Assembly: GCA_949130495.1 (NCBI GenBank) | Contig: CASBWL010000422.1 | Coordinates: 496,001 to 560,000 of the forward strand | Direction of reading: 5' to 3' | DNA length: 64,000 nucleotides | Source: Sambucus nigra | Lineage: Eukaryota; Streptophyta; Magnoliopsida; Dipsacales; Adoxaceae | In this document: positions 59,331-64,000 of the stretch, piece after piece | How the letters are laid out: the number at the start of each line of letters is the position of its first letter | How positions within the stretch are numbered: position 1 is the first letter of the stretch | Made by a program: the position numbers and the translations under genes | Notes under the pieces: generated by a model | What the model was told of the DNA's origin: nothing | Database searches by the model: none | The model's input: the letters and a program-made list of their open reading frames with translations, nothing else

Positions 59331-62273
59331 GGATGGTGCCTGGATACCGGCGCACAGTCCACATATGCAAAGCCCGCTCTTCATTCAAAACATATCAAGA
59401 AATTGATGGAAAAGAAGTGAAGATGACAAATAATCTTCGCACCAATGTAGTTGGAAAAGGCACAGTGGAATTGAAGTTAACGTCTGGAAAGACACTTACT
59501 CTAATTGATGTACTTCATGTACCTGATATGTGTAAAAATCTTGTGTCTGGGGACCTTCTCAATAAGAGAGGTTTCAAACTAGTGTATGAGTCTGATAAGT
59601 TTGTTTTGTCTAAGAATGGCCAATTTAGTGGCAAAGGGTACTCTTGTAACGGCATGGTCAAAATTAATGTAATCAATGATATTAGTTATGCTTATATGGT
59701 TGAGTCTATTTCTTTATGGCATAGTAGATTAGGTCATGTGAATTATAGAAGTATAAAAAATATGTCTAATCTCGGCTTAATCTCGGATTGTAAATTTGAT
59801 AACCTTTCTAAATGTGAAATTTGTGCTCAATCGAAGATAACTAGAAAATCGTTCAAATCTGTTGAGAGGAAATCCAAAATGCTTGATCTTATTCATAGTA
59901 ATGTATGTGATATGAAGAGTAATATGACTCGTGGTGGAAATAAATATTTCTTAACTTTCATTGATTATTACTCTAAGTATGCATATACATATTTACTTAA
60001 AAGTAAATATGAAGTTTTCGAGAAATTCCTAATTTTTAAAGCAGAAGTTGAAACTCAACAAAATCGAAAAATTAAAGTCTTACGATCGGACAGGGGTGGT
60101 GAATATTACCCGAGTGAGTTTATACAATTTTGTAATACTCATGGGATAATCCATCAAGTTACGGCGCCATATACGCCACAACAAAATGGAACGGCGAAAA
60201 GGAAAAATAGGACTTTAGTTGAAATGATAAATTCAATGTTAATCAGTTATGGTTTACCTTTGTCGATGTGGGGAGAAGCTGTTTATTCGCATGTTATATT
60301 TTAAATAGAGTTCCATTGAAAAATAAGGATATTACACCATATGAATTATGGTTTAATCGTAAGACTAATCTTAGATGTCTTAAAGTTTGGGGATGTCTTT
60401 CTTATGTAAGAAAACCCGACCTAAAAGACCTAAACTAGGAAATAGGACTTACAAATGTGTTTTTATTGGATACTCTAGTAACAGTACGACTTATAGATTT
60501 TTAAACCTTGAAACTCAAGAAATCATTGAGTCGGTAGATGTGCAATTCTTTGAACATCTAACAAAGTTTAGTACTTTGAATCAAGGTTTAGAAAATAATA
60601 ATCCGACTGTTGACTCCTCAAATTTAGAAGAAAATTCACAACTTATATCTTCTTCGGAAACATTAAATGACGTTGAACCACGAAGGAGTAAAAGACAAAG
60701 AACTGAAAAAACGTTTGGGTCTGACTTTGTTATTTATTTAGTTGAAGGGGATTTAAATGAGACTAACAACAAAACTAAATTTGTTCTTAATGTAGAAGAT
60801 GAACCGACCACATTTCATGAAGCGGTAACATCTAGGGATGCTATCTTTTGGAAAGAAGCAATAAATGATGAAATGAACTCAATTTTGTCAAATGGATATT
60901 TTAAAGAAAATTAAATCCGGATGGTTCTATAAATAAATTTAAGGCAAGACTAGTTGCTAAAGGCTATAACCAAAAACATGGAATTGATTACTTTGATACA
61001 TAAGCTCCTGTTGCTCGAATCACTTCCATTAGGATATTAATATCTCTTGCTTTTATTCACAATTTAGTTATTCATCAAATGGATGTTAAAACTTAATTTT
61101 TAAATGGTGATTTAGAAGAAGATATTTACATAAAACAACCCGAAGGGTTTGTTTTGCCTGGCCAAGAAAAAAAGTGTGTAAATTGGTTAAATCTCTTTAT
61201 GGCCTTAAACAAGCTCCTATGCAATGGCATGAGAAGTTTAATAATATTGTAATATCCCATGGATATAAAGTTAATGATCTCGAAAAATGTATATATAGTA
61301 AATTTGAAAATGGTGTTGGTGTTATTATTTGCTTATATGTGGATGACATGTTAATATTTGGGTCTAATCTCAAATATGTTAAAGAAACCTCATCAAAATT
61401 TGATATGAAAGATCTTGGAGAAGCTGATGTGATTTCAGGAATCAAAATTGTGAGAAAGGATAATTCTTTAGCGTTATCTCAATCTTATTATATAGAAAAA
61501 GTTCTTAAAAGATTTAATCATTTTGAACTTAAGCCAGCTGCTACACCAGTGGATCCTAACATCAAATTAATGAAAAATACTGGGCGTGCTATGGACCAAC
61601 TTAAATATGCTAGTATTATTGGGAGTCTAATGTATGCCATGCATTGCACTAGACCAGACATTGCTTATGTAGTGAGTGTATTATGTAGATTTACAAGTAA
61701 TCCAGTACAAGAGCACTGGAATGCAATTTCTAGGGTGCTTAGATACCTGAAGAGGACTTTGGATTATGGCTTACATTATGTAGGATATCCATCTGTTTTA
61801 GAAGGATATAGTGATTCAAGTTGGAATAATCTTGAATCAAAATCCAAGTCAACTACTGGTTGGATTTTACGCTAGGAGGAGCAGCTATCTCTTGGGGATC
61901 CAAGAAACAAACATGTGTATCAGATTCAACAATGCAATCTGAATTTATAGCCATAGCAGATGCATGTAAAGAAGTAGAATGGCTTAGAAATGTGTTGTAC
62001 GATATTCCTTTATGGAAAAAGCCATCACCTTCTATTATGATAAGTTGTGATAACCAAGCCACAATTTATAAAGTTTCGAACAAAACTTACAACGAAAAAT
62101 CTAGACACATTAGTCTAAGGCATCAAATTATAAGAAAATTACTCAAGGAAGGAGTAATTACAGTCGACTATATTAAAACGAACAAGAATTTAACAGATCC
62201 TCTGACTAAAGGTCTTGTTAGGGAGATGATATATATCACCTCAAAAGTAATGGGACTAAGGTCTATTAAATAA
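59331..62273 (+). pseudogene. Copia pol of element F
   Basis: Protease WCLDTGA (59334) is followed within a few codons by a one-base deletion that moves the frame. VHICKARSSF, the pre-integrase SRLGHVNYRS and CEICAQSKITRK follow, then the integrase core (LRSDRGGEYYPSEF, TPQQNGTAKRKNR, where the catalytic Glu position reads Lys). A frameshift lies near 60285. RT has a deletion near 60895, stops near 61000 and 61095, then SLYGLKQAP and an intact YVDD (61336-61347). RNase H has GYSDSSW, a frameshift near 61860, and [12 protein letters not shown] and DPLTKGLV, ending at 62273. The gene once encoded cDNA synthesis and integration enzymes. Motifs are close to element B. Confidence 0.92.
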
Positions 62274-62837
62274 CACAACTATATTTAATGGTAACCCAAC
62301 TCATATCTTGAAAATATAGATAGAGTTCAATGTGGTACAAACAAGTTAAATTATAGTCATGGAACACTAGGAATTTTATACAAAAAGTTCCATTCCTATG
62401 TGCTTAGTGTTGGTTTTCTACATGTTAGAGGATGAAGGTTACTTCTTAATAAATCATATAAGTGTGACTCGCAGAATCACTAAAGTTGATTTACCTATAC
62501 GAGTGTCGAAAGTGTGGTCGCTTTCTATGAAATCAAGACCGATCCTAAAGCGCTCGTGAAATCAGGATTAGCACAAGGCCATAAAAGTTCATGCTAGAAG
62601 AACACTTATAAACTCAGAAATCGGTATGTGTGATAGTTCCGGCTAGTCTCAGAAGGTCCTTCGTTCAAGATACGTTCACCACAACACCTTGATGAAGCTT
62701 TGAATTATTTTCACTATATGGAAGTTCAAGTTCGAAAGACACTTCTCATTTATATACTAGATTTTAGCGATAATACCAAAAGTTATTTATTGTCTTTTTG
62801 CTTTGCTCTCTTGTGTATATTGAAATTGGTGGGGTAA
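62274..62837 (+). other. Element F non-coding 3' region and polypurine tract
   Basis: About 560 bp with no coding sequence, ending GGTGGGGTAA (62828-62837), the polypurine tract next to the 3' LTR. Confidence 0.75.
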
Positions 62838-63818
62838 TGTTGGATAAATTCCAATATTTATTGATATTTTATTTTTTAGTTGTTAATTTTTTTTTATATT
62901 ATTGGTGTTTTATTTTAAACATAGTTTGGGTTTTAATTTAGAAGGTATAAAACATGAGCAAATGGGTGTGAAAGATATGGGAGTGCTCAAAATACCATAT
63001 TATCCCACATTGAAAGAATACTACAAAAAGTAGTGGTATATCAACTAAAGGACAACTAAGATTCTTAGTTGACAAGTCAAATAAGAGGCTATGATCCTAC
63101 GCATCGCGGTGGTGCTTAAGCACCACCAATCGCGACACGCGTAAGCTCAAAAGGGCGGTTGGACGACTTAGGACGCATTGCGCGCTTTGACGCGCACTTG
63201 GCACTTAGCACGTGCGCATCGTCGCTTGGAGCGTGGGTGCCTAAAGTTTTGACGAGGTAAAACAGATCAACATTTGTGATTAAACGATCCAATCAAAGGG
63301 TTTAAAATCCAAAACGACTTGATCTAAACCGTTAGATGAACTCGTAGCGTTTCGTGTAGGGGATGTACATTCGCTTATGATGGGACACCTAATCAGAACC
63401 GTTAGATCGCAGCGGTTCCAAATAGGCACGATCCAACGGTTGCTGAGTCACTCCATGAAGAGTTGTGACTGTTGAAGAACAGTCACAGAATTGGCCATAA
63501 AAAGAGTTTCAGGCCTCTGTTTTGGGCACCGAAAATTGCTAGTTTCTCCTCTCTCCGTCCTCTATACTTTGGCATTATCAAATTACATATTCAGAGTGTT
63601 CTCAGTTTGATCAAACAGTACATAGTTTGAATCAAACAACTGTTCATACACTGCATTGTATCCTGAAGGCAGATTCTATAAAACTCATAGTGTACTCGTG
63701 GTTCTAGTTCTGTCTCAACCGGATTGGGAGAAATTTTGCCTAAAAGAAAGCGTTCCAAGAACGTTCCTTGCAGAAATTAATTAATATATTTCGTTCTTTC
63801 CATAACAAAACTCCAACA
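62838..63818 (+). repeat. Element F 3' LTR (981 bp)
   Basis: From TGTTGGATAAATT to AACTCCAACA. It lacks about 15 bp of the CpG-rich block present in the 5' LTR. It retains TTTTGCCTAAAA (63734-63745) and the promoter inverted repeat. Confidence 0.96.
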
Positions 63819-63823
63819 TGTTT

Positions 63824-64000
63824 AATATACTTTGGTTAGTGTTTGTAATTCACATGGTTCCAATATAAACACTAGTCAATGTATATTTGATAAATAAATT
63901 GGGTAAAAAAAACAGGTCATGATAATATGTAATATAAGGGCACACACTAAGAACTCAAAAATAATACGATATGTATTTAATAGAGCACAAATACTCAGGT
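63824..64000. other. Flanking AT-rich DNA
   Basis: No gene, terminal repeat or kinase exon is recognisable up to the window end. Confidence 0.5.

Larger units (their letters stand above)
57401..63818 (+). mobile_element. Copia element F, TSD TGTTT
   Basis: Plus-strand Ty1/copia element of 6,418 bp flanked by TGTTT at 57396-57400 and 63819-63823. The LTRs are 57401-58393 and 62838-63818. Gag, protease, integrase, RT and RNase H are present in order but frameshifted. The many LTR differences point to an older insertion than D. No standard tRNA primer site follows the 5' LTR. Confidence 0.96.

Overview
This is a repeat-rich stretch of a flowering-plant nuclear genome, probably a eudicot, although nothing here fixes the species. 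The evidence is two exons of a plant cysteine-rich receptor-like kinase (CRK), plant Ty1/copia and Ty3/gypsy elements using initiator-Met tRNA primer sites, plant LINEs with zf-RVT and DUF4283 domains, and AT-rich non-coding DNA full of (TA)n, (GA)n and (CA)n microsatellites. I found no intact host gene, rRNA, tRNA or CRISPR array. Almost all coding sequence is retroelement sequence broken by stops and frameshifts.

Layout. 1-3754: non-autonomous Sirevirus-like copia element A (end of 5' LTR, gag-like gene, several polypurine tracts, 3' LTR), plus strand. 5280-5399 and 31461-31652: transmembrane exon and kinase-start exon of one CRK gene, separated by about 26 kb of transposon-filled intron; the second exon carries a one-base frameshift. 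Inside that intron, all on the minus strand: a decayed hAT (TTF/DUF4371) transposase (5695-7922); a DUF4283 LINE-ORF1-like relic split by copia element B (8955-13694, target duplication GAATC); copia element C (about 14640-20592, with the rest of its 5' LTR at 30068-30262), whose 5' LTR was hit by Tekay-type gypsy chromovirus D (20593-30067, target duplication TATAT); and a LINE 3' relic (30294-30736).

Downstream of the second exon lies a 5'-truncated LINE (about 31900-34140), an old TGTGACAC-type LTR remnant (from 35067, resuming at 54051-55399), a possible Helitron end, an 85-bp foldback, and then array E at 39334-54045. Array E is LTR-internal-LTR-internal-LTR of a gag-only gypsy-type element, flanked by one target duplication (CTTAT). 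After it come a 342-bp inverted-repeat element, a degenerate tandem repeat, a GC-richer block that looks organellar, and copia element F (57401-63818, plus strand, target duplication TGTTT).

How it fits together. The nested insertions can be ordered by which interrupts which: D into C; B into the DUF4283 relic; E into an older LTR of its own general type. D has nearly identical LTRs but a heavily mutated gag-pol, so it was probably copied by proteins from elsewhere; A and E carry only gag. The window is thus dominated by elements that need a helper. The observations most worth following are array E with its single target duplication, the young but coding-dead element D, the U5/primer-site complementarity and promoter hairpins of copia families F and B, and the CRK gene split by a 26-kb intron.
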